The position numbers were made by a program, and so were the translations under genes. A stretch of DNA of 64,000 bases from Rhodeus uyekii (lineage: Eukaryota > Chordata > Actinopteri > Cypriniformes > Acheilognathidae), in the NCBI GenBank assembly GCA_037043235.1, contig JAWRVZ010000038.1:2195001-2259000 (forward strand), given 5' to 3'. The notes under the pieces were generated by a model, which saw only the letters and a list, made by a program, of their open reading frames with translations, ran no database searches and was not told the origin of the DNA. Positions 22,525-34,683 of this stretch are shown here, in pieces; position 1 is the stretch's first letter; every line of letters begins with the position of its first letter.

Positions 22525-23802
22525 TTTTGATAAACATTTTCCATTTTATTAAATATAAAACATTTTTCCCAGTTGTATGGGGGCTAACAGAGAACTGAAG
22601 TATGAAAACTCCCCAAAGAAGAAGAAAAAAATAGAAACAGACTACTGTGGGAGATTGGTCCTCACATTAGAAGGCGAGGCGGCGGTTTAGGCCGATTTCC
22701 CTGTGGAGTGCATGGCTCGATCACAGAAGAATGGCCTGTTTGCAACTGTATTAAAACCTTAAATAACAAACAGGAGCAAACAAATTCGGATCAAATTAAA
22801 TGAGAAAATACTTTTCAACATTTTTGATAAGTGGCTTGTTGTCGACATACTTTCATAGAGCTGTGCAGAATAGAAATCGGTTCATTGGTACCTCCATCCT
22901 ACAGTACAATTCATGTGTTTACCTGCTCCACCTCCTTGTGTTCGGACAGACACATACACACACGCACACATACACAAGCACGCTCGAAACAATTATCACC
23001 TACAGCAACTGTGCAAAAAAAGTCTTTGGTAATCAAAGTAATTTGAGATAGAGAGAGGAAAATGTACAGGAACGAAAACACTATCCATAGCTAAGACGGT
23101 TATACAATCTCTAATATACAAAACCTCAGTCCGATACCAAACGAGACTGAATGTTCAATAAATTAGACAGTGGGAATGAGTTGGAAAGATCTACATCCAG
23201 CAGTTTCATTCACAGAAGTCAATAAAAAATAAATCAAAATCAATGGAAACAAAACAGTGTTATTATGGACCCCCCCCCCAGACAATAAACTGAAAAAACA
23301 AACCAAAATGAAGAAAAAACAAAACTTTCAACCAATGGCCCTTAATTGTCACAATTAAGATTGTTATTTTATAGATACCCATTCCCAAGTATCAATCACT
23401 TGCTCAAAGCTCTCTGTAAACATTCACAAATAAACATTTACCATTTGCCAGACACCACATGTCCGTGTCCAAACTCCTTCAACTCCATTGCGACACATTT
23501 TCCGGTGAGGTACACAGCAGTCTGTCCGTGAGGTGTCATAAATATAATGCTCAGTATTAAATTCGTAAAATAGATCTCTTGTTGTTGCTCCACTTACATC
23601 AATGTTCCTTATTTTAACAATCGGTAATGCTGCTAAAAAAAAAAAAAAAAAAAGAGATAGAGTCTGAAGGTGTCGTGCTGCTCCTGTACAGTTTACAAAA
23701 CAAGTTTTTTCAAAATATATCCACAGAAGTCTTTTCTGTAAAAAATAAATAAGGTAGTTAACACCATAAAGAGGAAGACCGATGGGTGTGCGCTTGCAGG
23801 GT
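22525..23802 (-). other. chsy1: Probable chsy1 3' UTR
   Basis: This minus-strand region follows the chsy1 stop codon down to the best poly(A) signal candidate. It contains a CA run (about 22948-22975), a C9 run (23271-23279 on +) and an A/T run near 23635. No open frame looks coding. A 3' UTR of about 1.3 kb is reasonable for this gene. The exact end is inferred. Confidence 0.55.
22545..22550 (-). terminator. Candidate chsy1 polyadenylation signal AATAAA
   Basis: Canonical AATAAA on the minus strand about 1.25 kb after the stop, followed by a GT-rich region (ggtgttgcgcaatgt) near 22505-22525. No other well-placed AATAAA was noticed between it and the stop codon. Confidence 0.5.
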
Positions 23803-25398
23803 TTATTCTGTCCTCATTGATTCGTTATTAGAGTTCGAGATCTTTCGGAAGCTGTGGTTGTTCTTCTCCAACCACAGCTCGGCAAGTTGCTGCGTGGAGC
23901 CATGCGAGGATGCTTTGGAGCCCAGGCACATTTTATACTGCTTGGGATCTAGGTTGGGGTCGCAAACCACAGGGTGGTGGACGTGCACGATGCCAGTGTC
24001 AGTGCTGCGGAACAGCTTGATCCCGGACTGGATGAATTTGTTAAAGAGATCCACGTCCTCCAGTCCCCAACCTTGGATTGAGACGTCAAAGCCGCCTGCT
24101 TTGACCAAGTCTCCTTTGTAGACACACACAATTCCGAAACCATAGTGTCTCCACAAGCCCGTTTTGGATGTGAACACGTAGTGATTGTCGCTGGGCACCT
24201 TGCCCGCATAGACAACCTTTGGGTCATACTGGCTAAAGATGATGGGAAAGTATGTCTGTTCCCCAAGTATGGTGTTCCCGCGACATCTGGTCAAGAAGTC
24301 GGGAGTAAACAGTAAGTCCACGTCACAGTAGAAGAGTAAGGAATCATTGGTAAAATGGGCCGAGCCGACCTCCAGGGCCAGAGCACGGGAAAAAGGGCCA
24401 GAAACCGGCTTGATCTCCATATCGGCTTTTGGATACTTCATGTGATACTCCCTCATGAGCTCTATCTGTTTAATGCGCTCCGTGTTGTTGTCCGTGCTGA
24501 AAAGCAAAATCAGCAACTTGACATTCTGGTTGGGAATGAGGCAGATCTTCTCGAAGTTGGCCATGAAGCGCACAAAGATTTCATAGCGTCCCGCCAGCGG
24601 CACAAGGATGTTGATCTTCTTCTCTTTGGGTTCGTGCTGTTCTACACCTGGGCCGCTCAGCTTGAACGGAACAAGCATCTTGAGAGAGTTGGACAAGAAG
24701 GACAGCGAGTCTGAGTCCTGGTTGATCCTGGCAGCCAATACTCTGGCGTCCATCTCCTCGTCTTCCAGAAACTGTATCTTGCTGAAGGTCTGCTGAAGAT
24801 AAGCATGCCGTCTCACGGGCACCGTCATGGTCTTCCCCTTGTGCTTCTTGTAGAGCAGCAACAAATCCAGTACATACTCCGCCCCGTACATGGGGTTAAC
24901 CCTTCGGTATCCATACTGGACCTCTTTGAAGTCGATGACTCTACCTCGCGTCTTGGCATTGGCGTTAATCATCTCCATTACCTGCATGATGATGTCGTCC
25001 AGCGCCATCTTCTGTGAGGAATCAATGCCTCGACGTGGAGGCTGTCCATCTGAGGATGAGAAAATGTACTTGCCCGTGAGGAATTCCCATTCTAGCACCT
25101 CATCGCGTTGGTGGGGATGAAAGCGCATGAATGAAGGAGGCATGCCCAGTTGGAGGTCTTCCTTATGCACCTCAGTGTTGCTATAGCGACTCATCTGCAC
25201 AATCTCGCGGTGAAGCTGGATGGTGCGGTGGCGCAGTTCAGCGATCTTTCGGCTCAATATGTAGCTGTGCAGGCGATACTGGTATGGAGGATTCTTGTTG
25301 GGGTGAAGGGTTATGGCCCGGTGGATCTTGCTGTTGTGGAGATCACGGATGTAGCCCTTCTTGTTTGGCTCGTAATTCTCATAGAACAGCTGCTGCAT
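23803..25398 (-). CDS. chsy1: chsy1 terminal exon: chondroitin sulfate synthase 1, C-terminal 531 residues
   Basis: This is the large last exon of CHSY1, a Golgi type II membrane glycosyltransferase that polymerises chondroitin by alternately adding GlcUA and GalNAc, with CHPF as partner. The exon follows an acceptor (tttctctttttcag) ending at 25399, and its first codon ATG is an internal Met, not a start. It carries the end of the stem/N-terminal beta3-GT region and the whole C-terminal beta4GalT-like GalNAc-transferase domain: VPLAGRYEIFVRFM (exon residues ~266-279), the metal-binding DVD in FYCDVDLLF (359-361), the acceptor-binding type motif GWGLEDVDLFN (443-453) and HVHHP (472-476). The frame is intact to TGA. 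Potential N-glycosylation sites are NDS 351, NHS 514 and NES 525. Words such as AYLQQTFSKIQF and NPMYGAEY fit CHSY1 rather than CHSY3. The family length is about 800 residues, so about 270 N-terminal residues lie in exons to the right of the window. Confidence 0.97.
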   Translation of the reverse strand: MQQLFYENYEPNKKGYIRDLHNSKIHRAITLHPNKNPPYQYRLHSYILSRKIAELRHRTIQLHREIVQMSRYSNTEVHKEDLQLGMPPSFMRFHPHQRDEVLEWEFLTGKYIFSSSDGQPPRRGIDSSQKMALDDIIMQVMEMINANAKTRGRVIDFKEVQYGYRRVNPMYGAEYVLDLLLLYKKHKGKTMTVPVRRHAYLQQTFSKIQFLEDEEMDARVLAARINQDSDSLSFLSNSLKMLVPFKLSGPGVEQHEPKEKKINILVPLAGRYEIFVRFMANFEKICLIPNQNVKLLILLFSTDNNTERIKQIELMREYHMKYPKADMEIKPVSGPFSRALALEVGSAHFTNDSLLFYCDVDLLFTPDFLTRCRGNTILGEQTYFPIIFSQYDPKVVYAGKVPSDNHYVFTSKTGLWRHYGFGIVCVYKGDLVKAGGFDVSIQGWGLEDVDLFNKFIQSGIKLFRSTDTGIVHVHHPVVCDPNLDPKQYKMCLGSKASSHGSTQQLAELWLEKNNHSFRKISNSNNESMRTE

Positions 25399-28300
25399 CT
25401 GAAAAAGAGAAAATTGATATTAATCCTATGGGTCAATGCGTCAATGTCATAATAGCTCAACTGTACAATGATGCAAAAGATATAATTAAGAACTGGAAAA
25501 TTTGAAAAGGGGCACAATGTGTCTTTAGCAAGGCATCTTGTACCTTATTGTCCAATAAAAGGGCCAAACTGAAATGCAAAAAAGCAAGTCTGCCTTAAGA
25601 CACCGGAGATGGTTGGAAAGCGGCCACCAGACTAATCAAAAGCGATTCCGTGACATGGGTAAGATTACAGAACAAGGTTTGTCTGAGGATTTTGGAAAGT
25701 GATCACTTGCAAAGGGTCACAAGAACCGACTAACCCATTTCTATGCCAGTCCTGTAAACATATAGAAGTAGGGGGAAAAGAAAACAACAAATTTAATTAG
25801 ATATTTATAACATTTACAGAAATAATAAATGGGAAAAAAAATGAATACAAATAAAAATACTGAATAAATACTATAAAATAAAAATAATGCCATTATTTAG
25901 GGGTGACCAAACTTTTTAAAGGCCAGATGTTGTAGAGACACCAGATATTTCTTCATTTAGGGCTCCAGACTAACATTTTAGATCAGTGTTACTACCGCCT
26001 GACTTGGTAGCATCGCACATGCTATTTTTGTAATATTACATGTTTTGTATCTTGGAAATGCATGTTTGACTGTAGAAGTAAATCGAGTTTGGATGCAGAT
26101 ATACATTTATTTTCATTAACACAAACAGTAACATCCATAAAAAACATTTTTGACAACCCAACTGAGTTAGAACTCTACTCTCATAAATCTAAATAAAAAT
26201 GCACAAAATTGTTAGCATATAAGAAACATTTCATTTAATTTGGCTTCATTTAATTACTCCTTTAATACATTTAATCTACAGTAACAATATAAGATAGGAA
26301 TATCTCACATTTCTGCCACAATACCATGGTTAAAGTTGATGACCGTGGTAAATGTATCAACGTGGCTCATGTTTCTCCTGTTTTCCGTGTCAGTGTTGTC
26401 GAGAATGTCAGCGCCGTTTAACATTTGTTTATCACAGAGCTCGTTTTTATGACAATCCAAAAGCCAATGAGAAAATCTTATTGGGCTTTTGTCGAGTGAA
26501 CAAGTGTGGTGCTACTGTTGACTCTTATAGACAAGCTGTGGGGCGTTTGAAATTCATCCCATGGCCAGACTTCGGACAGCCCAGTCATTACTGATAGAGT
26601 GCTGGTTAGCCAGTGTCCGATATATGACATGACTAAATGTCTAAAAATATTTGTCACTATTCCTGTCAAGTCTTACTTCAAGTAATGATAGAGCAGTTGA
26701 TAATTGATCATTCCGAGATAAATAACAATTTTGTAAGTAATAAAGTTTTCTAAGTAAATAACAATTGCTACCATTATATTTTGTTTATTGTGTCAAAGTC
26801 GGTATTAAATGACACCACAAAGACAACAACTCAAAACCAGTTACGTTCTCCTCTACAGTATCTTACAATTCTGGAAAAATTTGTGGACCAAGTAATAACC
26901 TCCAAGGCAAAAGCCAGTAATAACCATTGAAGGCAAAACCAGGTGCTCCTAACGCCTGCTCTGCTGGCTCTGGTTGAAAGGGTAATAAGGGTGTGAGAAG
27001 AACATGGTGCCAATAAGCAAGTTTGAGTGACCTGAGAAAGCTTAGAGCCTGAGAACGGTGCTCAGTAGTCAGGATTGTTGGAACGCTTAATAATTAGCCA
27101 CCCTATAATTATCCCAACTTTGGGTCACTTTTTTATTCTTAAGGCACTTTAAGACTCATTATAAAAATTCCATGATGGCTATTGATGTGATGAGGCCATT
27201 ATTTAACGCTTGGAGTTAAATAACATTGTGTGGCGTGTAAGAATAGAAGCACAATTAGAGGTGCAATCAAGAAGTAACACTTGAAGAGGTACTAAAGGTC
27301 AGTTCAAACTCAAAATTGGTCCTCACATGCCATGACGAGACGAATCAGAAGTTATTAACAAAATTACAAGAGCATCTCATTGCCCCAAAGCAACCACTTA
27401 CATTTAGTTTTTTAGCAGACGTTCTCATCCAAAACCACTCATAAGGAATCTTTATTATAGATAGTTCCCAAACCTTTTGACCAACGGATTTCCATAACTT
27501 TTCCACATGGATTACTGGAAAACTGAAGTGAATACTGGATAAGATTGCACTCAAAAAGAATGGATGCATATATTCACGACAGAAATGTCCATGACTTACT
27601 AAAATTTCATTATAGGAAATTACTTTTCCAGTCCTAGAAAAAATAAAATAAATAGAATATCAAATTTAAGTAAAATTCTCTTGGGCAAGGGAAGACAAGA
27701 AAAGACAAGAAAGGTACTATAATTAAATTTTTTTTTCAAGAAAATGTCATTGGTTGCCATGCTAAGGTGTTCTCTATACTTTTTAACTACTAAAGACACC
27801 ACCAATTAGGTCATGAGATGGACTTACTTTCCCCCCACAATACTCTATAATGTTTTTCCCATCTGCAGCTCAACGTACGGCACTTAACAAAAATGAAAAC
27901 ATTTAGACTGCGCTGACATTCAGATAGCAGACATATCCCTGCGATTGAGGATGCCAGAGAAATGAACTCAAGCTGCAATCGCAGCATGTCATGGAGCAAA
28001 TGTGCCGTTGCAGTGATAGGACTGTCATATGACGTCCTCGAGCCTAAACAAATACATTACATCAAAACACAATCACTTCATTCCCACAGATAAATCCACA
28101 CAGACATATGACAGCATCAGTCTGTTTTCTGTCAGGGCACGAGGAATTTCCATTACTGCCTATAACAGGAAACTAACATGAGAAAGCTTGCATATGAAAT
28201 TCTGGCATTATTTACTCACGCTCATGTGAATCAATCCTTTAAACCAAAGAAAACACTTTGCATTTGAGAACAACAATATTAACCATTCCAGTTATACAGA

Positions 28301-29136
28301 GTCAATAAATAAATACCGTAAATAAATGAATCTACAATCAAACATACCTTCTGTCTGTCCTTTTACCAATCAGCTGATGGCAATAATCTCACAAGAGCCA
28401 AATACCGGCCTAGTTTATATATATTCAGCGATCACAAACCCATCCCAACACTGTGACCCAAATTACGGAGTTCCATCAGTCCCTTTAAGTCTAGTCATTT
28501 CTCTCAGAGGCCTTTGAAATGCCTCTCGGGCAGCTATTTCAGTCATGCAAGTACACCTCCTATCTCTTTGAATGGGGGAACATCAAATTCTACAAAGCGG
28601 CTCACCAAACTTACAAATAAATCACTAATGAATTATGTTTCCAAACGCTATAAATCATGAAAAAAAAAAAAACTCAGCATTTTTCAGGCTGGACTAGCCA
28701 ATGCTGGTCTATTTCAATAGAAACCGCAACGCCAGCTGACTTTACCAATTGGCGATTGGCTCTTTTATTTACAAGGCAGGGATTTATTCCACCATATTGT
28801 GAGTTGCACTTTCTCCCATTCAGAAACAATAGTGCCTTTGTTACCCGATTCACGTTGTAAACATTGTAAATTATACATTTTAATCTTAAATCACCAAAAA
28901 CTTGGATTGTTGACAAACCAAGAGATAGGAAAAGCAAAAACAAGAGTGTGTCCTAATGTTACGGGATCAGTGTAAAGCAGCTCAGAGGTTCCGTATCTAA
29001 ACACAGACAAATGTTTGACTTATTCTGCAAAAGGTCAGTGCGCCACTCACTTTCCACTTTAAACACACCCAAAGATTTGTTTGGCATGAAAACCAATGTT
29101 TAAGTCAAAATTGTAAATGGGGTAATTCTTAATGAA
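25399..29136 (-). other. chsy1: chsy1 last intron, exon-proximal part
   Basis: Starts with the acceptor next to the exon. No preceding chsy1 exon (expected to encode the DDD-containing beta3-GT motif) was found. At about 25896-26000 the words taggggtgaccaaacttttt and 'aaaggccagatgttgtag' look like one end of a hAT element. At 27402-27440 a minus-strand scrap of the SINE tail occurs. The 80-codon frame 26352-26594 (Cys-rich start) has no support. The remainder is unassigned intron. Confidence 0.6.
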
Positions 29137-29723
29137 GGGCCAGTCACACAGCCGATCACGCACAAATCACGCACAGATTGGGTTTGTGCGTGCTTGTGCG
29201 TCGAGAAATTGACCAAAGTATTCCACGAACATTCGACGCACGCCTGACGCATAAATCACTGACGGAGCGCATCCAAACATGCACGCATCGCGAATGTTCC
29301 ATGAACAAGCACTTTTATAATCCACATTGTCAGTGGATGTCAGTGGAATGAAGGTGATACGTGCGCGGTTCATGCGTGATATGAAGGTGGGGCGTCAGTG
29401 GACAGACGTGGACAGTGTGGTTTCGAACCAGTTCCGACGCATAAGCACTGACGGCTGACGCGTGTCCCGTGCATAGTCACAGATACTCAACGCATAAACT
29501 ACGCACGCCGACTCATGAATAACGCACACCGACCCAAAAAATGTTAACAGTTCAAAACTCAAAATCACGCACAAACCACCTTCGACGCACATTCACTTAC
29601 AATCACTGACGGTCCATGTTCGTTCCACTGACGAATTATGAATACAACGCACGCTCCGCGCAGAAACGAAAATCTGTGCGTAATTAGTGCGTGATTCAAG
29701 AGTTTTCGCTGTGTGACTGGCCC
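29137..29723 (-). mobile_element. CpG-rich 0.58-kb MITE, copy 2 (inverted relative to copy 1)
   Basis: Ends gggccagtcacacagcc and cgctgtgtgactggccc are inverted repeats. The interior matches the element at 6367-6948 in reverse orientation: tctgtgcgtaattagtgcg near the right end corresponds to the start of copy 1. Point differences and small gaps show two independent old insertions. No coding capacity beyond a shared open-frame artefact (29167-29373). It lies in the chsy1 intron. Confidence 0.8.
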
Positions 29724-30371
29724 TTAAATCATTTATCCCGTTTGAAATGCGTTATGCAGGTTACGGAAGTAAAAAAAAAAAAAAAATCAACATTTTCCCT
29801 TTTTTATTCTTTAACTGCATTGATTGATTTTGGAGTACAGCTAATTCCCATGACTTCTCAAAATATTGTACCGGTACTGAATTCTCCACAGCAGATCTGT
29901 TATGACAGACCACCACTCTCAAGTGTTGGGTGACTCAAGGATTTGTTCCGGAATGGTAATTAGTGTGGGAATGTACGACGAGTGAAATCTGACATGGAGA
30001 AGCACATCCTGCCACGGGAGCATGTGATTCCAGATTACAGCTCAGATTCAATCCGTCTGAACTGAATCAGATAACAGAGTAATACGACACGTTATGCTTG
30101 CTGGTATTAAATTGCAGCTGGTAATAGAACTTGACTTTCTCCTCTTTTGCAAAGGCTAATTTCATTTAAGGAACTTGATTTAAAAATCACACAAGACCTA
30201 GTTCATGCACAATCACGGTTTGTGATTTTGACATTCAAGAACGCACACAACTAGATTACAGCGTGTTACAACACTTTATTTTGACTTGTTTACCAGTTAT
30301 TAATTTAACTAAAACTAGAACCATAAAAACAACATTTGTTACTTGAAATAAAATAAACGTCAACTGAAATA

Positions 30372-30445
<74 letters not shown>

Positions 30446-31132
30446 AGCTAGCGCCATTGAGCAATGTCTTATTTTTCTTCTTTGAGGCAAAATTTAGATT
30501 ATAAACATTTAATTATCTCTGTATTTCTCGCTTTTTTGCATGTTAACATGGTTTCCAGAGAGTCTATCTCATATTGTAAGTAAACTGTGATGCAATTAAT
30601 CCGCCTGTGAGTGTGTCTGACCGGAGAGGGTCTTAAACATGCCAGAGCAAGTGGGACTACAATAGGATTTATCAGTTGATGAATGAGCAACACCACAGCT
30701 CGGCCTGCATAAAACACAACAGGATCATGCGTGACGCAACAACAAAGAGGCGTTCCCTACAGATCCCAGACGAAGATTCAAAAACATCCAACTGAGCTGG
30801 AACATTTGCCAGAGTTGTTCATTCAAAGCACTGTGAAGTAAATCAACAGCATTTTTTTCCATTATTTAATGGGAAGCGATTATTCCTGATGTTAAACATG
30901 TGTCAAGGCTGATTTGACGGCCGAGCACTTTACGCTGCTGGTGAGCATCAAAAACAGATGGACTGCTCCTCGAAAATATCTGACGCATGACGGCGTAGCA
31001 CTGGGTGGAAAAAAAACGATTTGTTTACAAATGTAGTGTTAAACAATACACTGAAACAAGATAGGACTAAACAGAACATGGCACGGAAGATACAAAGTAT
31101 TTCCGGTTTGAAAAATGAACGAAACCCATTTA
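29724..31132. other. chsy1 intron stretch
   Basis: Contains the long CA microsatellite at 30376-30443 (listed) and otherwise unassigned intronic sequence. The frames across the CA run are artefacts. Confidence 0.5.
30376..30443. repeat. (AC)n microsatellite, ~34 units
   Basis: Uninterrupted AC run of about 68 bp, likely highly polymorphic. Confidence 0.97.
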
Positions 31133-31285
31133 GCTTTCCTGTAGCTCAATTAGTGGAGCATTGGTGTTTACAACACCAAGTTCTTGGGTTCGATCCCAGG
31201 GAAAACAAGAACTGATTCAATGTGTTCCTTGAATGCAATGTCAGTCGCTTTGCATAAAAGCGTCTGCCAAATGCATAAATGTAAA
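31133..31285 (+). repeat. tRNA-derived SINE, full-length copy
   Basis: The head gctttcctgtagctcaat (A-box region) and 'cttgggttcgatcccaggg' (B box ggttcgatccc) form a pol III promoter of tRNA type. The body ttgaatgcaatgtcagtcgc and tail 'ataaaagcgtctgccaaatgcataaatg' follow. The order equals the copy at 32836. It is a SINE and not a functional tRNA gene: the acceptor stem does not close and no anticodon loop can be defined. Confidence 0.85.
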
Positions 31286-31659
31286 ATATAGAATATTTAA
31301 TGTTCAGGTGAGCGAGACCAATTATTGTGGATGAATGCAAAGGTAATGGAAGGGTAATACTAAGAACTGTTTTCCAATGCCGCCAAATTATACAAACCTT
31401 AATTATGTAGGTAGCTATTCAACAATGAAATGACTTTTTCCATTAGCGTTACAGAACACATTTTTGCATTATTTTTTATAAATAATACTGTAATCGCAGT
31501 CAAAGTAGTCGAAAAGTATGAAAAGCTTAAAAATTACAATAACGTTAGTCAAAGAGATTTTTATAATGGAATATAAACAAATAAAATGTTGTCATGCATA
31601 TGAAATAATACATTTCTATAAGAAACGCACCAATTTTGCCAATTCATGTGTGAAAATTA

Positions 31660-31922
31660 TTCCTTATGCTCCCTCCCAACCATTCTTTCACAGATTGAGC
31701 CTGAAGAATCTTGGCTTTGTCATCTTGGAATATGGCCATGATGTGTCTTCCGACATGGTTGTTTAAGAAATGAAGAGCTATACACTCCATCAATAAGGGT
31801 TAGAAAAACTGTTAACAAACATATAACACGCTAGAAACATTATAATCTCTGCAATCAATCCAATCATTGACTTAAGTATTTGCCTATTTAAATCCAAATG
31901 ACTTTTTTGGTCGGGAAGTGTA
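31660..31922 (-). mobile_element. Tc1-like element, internal-deletion remnant
   Basis: Two blocks of a familiar fish Tc1-like element, whose transposase reads on the minus strand, are joined directly. One is ttcacagattgagcctgaag with 'gtcatcttggaatatggcc'. The other is gatgtgtcttccgacatggt with 'tgtttaagaaatgaagagct', which carries the complement of the transposase start. Most of the coding region between them is gone. The right end (gacttttttggtcgggaag, then tgta) corresponds to the terminal repeat. Recognition is from memory of the family. Confidence 0.65.
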
Positions 31923-32835
31923 TATTACTATCATGTAAAAGTAAATTTTCAATAATGAAAATGAATCTAACAGTATTATCTCCTAATAAACTCTAAAATC
32001 GTTCACTCCTACTTCCAGCACTTTTTTCTTGACATTTTCATCTCAATTTTGCAAGTCAGCGTCTAGGCTATTTGTGGGAGGATGTGAATAATGGCGATTT
32101 TGCCACTCCTGTCTTTGTATGATCAGGGTTTTTGGTCTGGGCCTGAACTGGCATGCTTTTTCTTGTGTTCTGGAACGTTGCATAAAAACGCTTCATCGTG
32201 CCACATTAAAAGACATCATTATGCAACACTCACAATGACGCAGATGAAGCAGCTTCCTCTGCATCACTGTGAAAAAGGCTTGTTGACTGAGAACAAGAAA
32301 TGTCCTTGAACCAGAAAGAGAGAGGGAGTGTGGAATGAAACCGTGAGGATATGCCAAAGTATCGCCTATCTGGTTTTGGAGGTCATTGGGTCTCATCAAC
32401 AAAAGAGATGCGATGGATCTGGCCGGGAAGAGACGTGGTCGCAGAAAAGAATTAGGCAAATTGATTAACGCTACAAACATGCTCACAAAATTAGTGCTGA
32501 ATGCTAAAACCTTTTTTTAAATTGAATTACTGCTGACCTGATAAATAAACAATATGCATAAACATTCCTTTGAAACTAAATTCTGTTTACCAAATGCTTT
32601 CCATAAGAAAACAATTTCAATAAACGAATACCGCTAGCTTTTATAAATAAGTCCCAATGTTTACTTTTCATTATTTTCTATTTACTTAAATATACCTCTA
32701 TTTACTTAGACTACTTTAATATCGTTTTACCATGTATAATATGAATACAATCATACCAATGAAATACTAAATAAACGTGGTACATTTCTGTTACTACAAT
32801 AATAACAATAAATAATCATACCAAATTAAAAACAA
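31923..32835. other. chsy1 intron stretch, nothing recognised
   Basis: No supported gene or nameable repeat. Frames at 32091 and 32193 have no features of real exons. Confidence 0.4.
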
Positions 32836-32990
32836 CTTTCCTGTAGCTCAAACAGTAGAGCGTGGTGCTCGCAACGTCAAGATCATGGGTTCGAACCCCA
32901 GGGAAAGAAAGAACTCATTAAAATGTCAATGTACATCTTAAATGCAATGCAAGACGCTTTGGATAAAAGAGATTGCCAAATGCATAACTG
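32836..32990 (+). repeat. tRNA-derived SINE, full-length copy
   Basis: The head ctttcctgtagctcaaacag, B box gggttcgaacccc, and tail 'gacgctttggataaaagag...ccaaatgcataa' are in order. It is a close relative of the copy at 31133, 1.6 kb away in the same orientation. Confidence 0.85.
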
Positions 32991-34610
32991 GAAATTATTA
33001 TTAAAATATAATACACAGAAAAATAAATTGTAATTGTACCACGAAATACTAAGTAACATTCAAAAATTCTATAAAAATAAAAATGTAATTGTGTGTATGA
33101 AATAGTAAATTATTACAGAAATCTTTTACCATATGAAAGCGTCTGAAATTCATTCACCTCAAACGTCTCTCAGTGACTCGGGCCAATAATCGGCCCCATT
33201 GACAGGTCGCGGGAGTCTGTTACAAAGCACGGGCTTAGAAGATGATAAAGGGTGAACAGAGGTGGGCACTTCTGTCATTGCCCTCTTTATTGGATCGATT
33301 CATGGAGCTTGACACAGATATTCAGCTCTGATAATTGATGGCCTCATCCAACACCTGTCAGCTGAACAGCTCCACACAGAAAAGAAAGAGCAGCGGAGTG
33401 GGACGTTAATAGGTATGGATTCTGGGAGCGCAGGCAACCTGTCAAGGTCTCCTCATTAACATCTGCTGAGGAACTCTGAGACTAATCAAATCTGGCTACA
33501 GCTGAGATTTCAGCGATGTCAGGTGGCCGTACCGGTGCGCACTTTGACCTCCCTTGACTGCTGAGGTTAAGTGGAGATTTTTTTTAGAAAGATTGTAGAG
33601 TGTGGTTGACACTCAGTGGGGGAAGACGTACAACTCGAATGTCAGGAGGTTTTAAAACGAAATGTCTTTCGTCAGAATCATATTTAATACGCATTTATTC
33701 TATTGTAACCAAAACAGACCTTCTAAATGCATGAGGGGATATGAAGAATGGATAAAGACCGAGTCAGTCATCACTACTCATATGAAAACGGCTCTCGTTA
33801 CGGTCATAAGTGTTGTGATGACAGGAATCAAAGATGGGTGTTTTTTCTCCTCTGATTTCCACAATAAAAGGCCCTTCTCTTCCCAGAAACTATTGACTTC
33901 AGGTCAGTGTACGGAAGACAGGAACGTACAACACACAGTAAAAGATCATAAAGTAGTTGCAGTTTATGGCATACAACGTTGTATGCTGATCTAAGAAGTT
34001 CAAGGACAGTCATTTCTTTCCAGTTAAACCAACTTTTTAAGTGTTTTATATGATCTATTATCTATATTGTAATGTGGCTCATCCAATCAGAATTTGGAGT
34101 TAGAGGTATTATAAAACTGTATTATTGACTGGAGGATCAAGCATTACTGTACATAAATTAGAAGATATTTTTGCAATGATGCCAAATTTGTCATTGATTT
34201 AAAAATGAATAATCTTTTGGTTTACGTACATCCAGTTATAAAATAAAAAAGAAACACACAAAAAGATATATAGACTCATACCATGATGAAAAACTTTAGT
34301 CATACAGCCAACATCTATATTTCTTGCCACTACTTTATCACAAAAAGGTTTTAATGTTTAAATCTAGATCTGAAGATGCTACAGTCTTAAAATAAAAGAA
34401 ATGCCTTTGTGAAACAGTTCTGTCCCTAAAACCCGACCAAATTGGTGTTTGATGGATAGGAAAACAAATCAATCAAGACTTTATCTTGTTCCACGGCGCT
34501 TATCAAGAAAATGCATAGAAAATAATACATCAGCTATCAGTGGAGATAAGACAGCGCTGAGAAGAGCCTCCTGGAGAGACTATACAGATGCCACGCTGCA
34601 CACCGGCTGG

Positions 34611-34611
<1 letters not shown>
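32991..34611. other. chsy1 intron stretch with a candidate conserved segment
   Basis: Positions 33150-33560 are repeat-free, GC-balanced and contain several homeobox/E-box-like words (caggtggc, cacctgtcagctg). This texture suggests a conserved regulatory segment but is not proof. The rest is unassigned. Confidence 0.3.

Positions 34612-34679
<68 letters not shown>
34612..34679. repeat. (CA)n microsatellite, ~34 units
   Basis: Uninterrupted 68-bp CA run. The His/Thr-rich frames across it (34449-34859 and 34588-34830) are artefacts. Confidence 0.97.

Positions 34680-34683
<4 letters not shown>

Noticed and set aside
24355..24714. Open frames on the + strand across the chsy1 exon (also 25131-25505 and others)
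   Set aside because: Antisense shadows of the intact chsy1 exon; the minus-strand frame is fully explained by a conserved protein.
26352..26594. 80-codon frame with a Cys-rich start (FSCFPCQCC)
   Set aside because: Cysteine spacing does not fit a known zinc finger and no splice or promoter context supports it; possibly an old repeat.
31133..31285. tRNA gene
   Set aside because: Box A and B are present, but the acceptor stem does not close and a SINE body and tail follow directly; related copies recur through the window.
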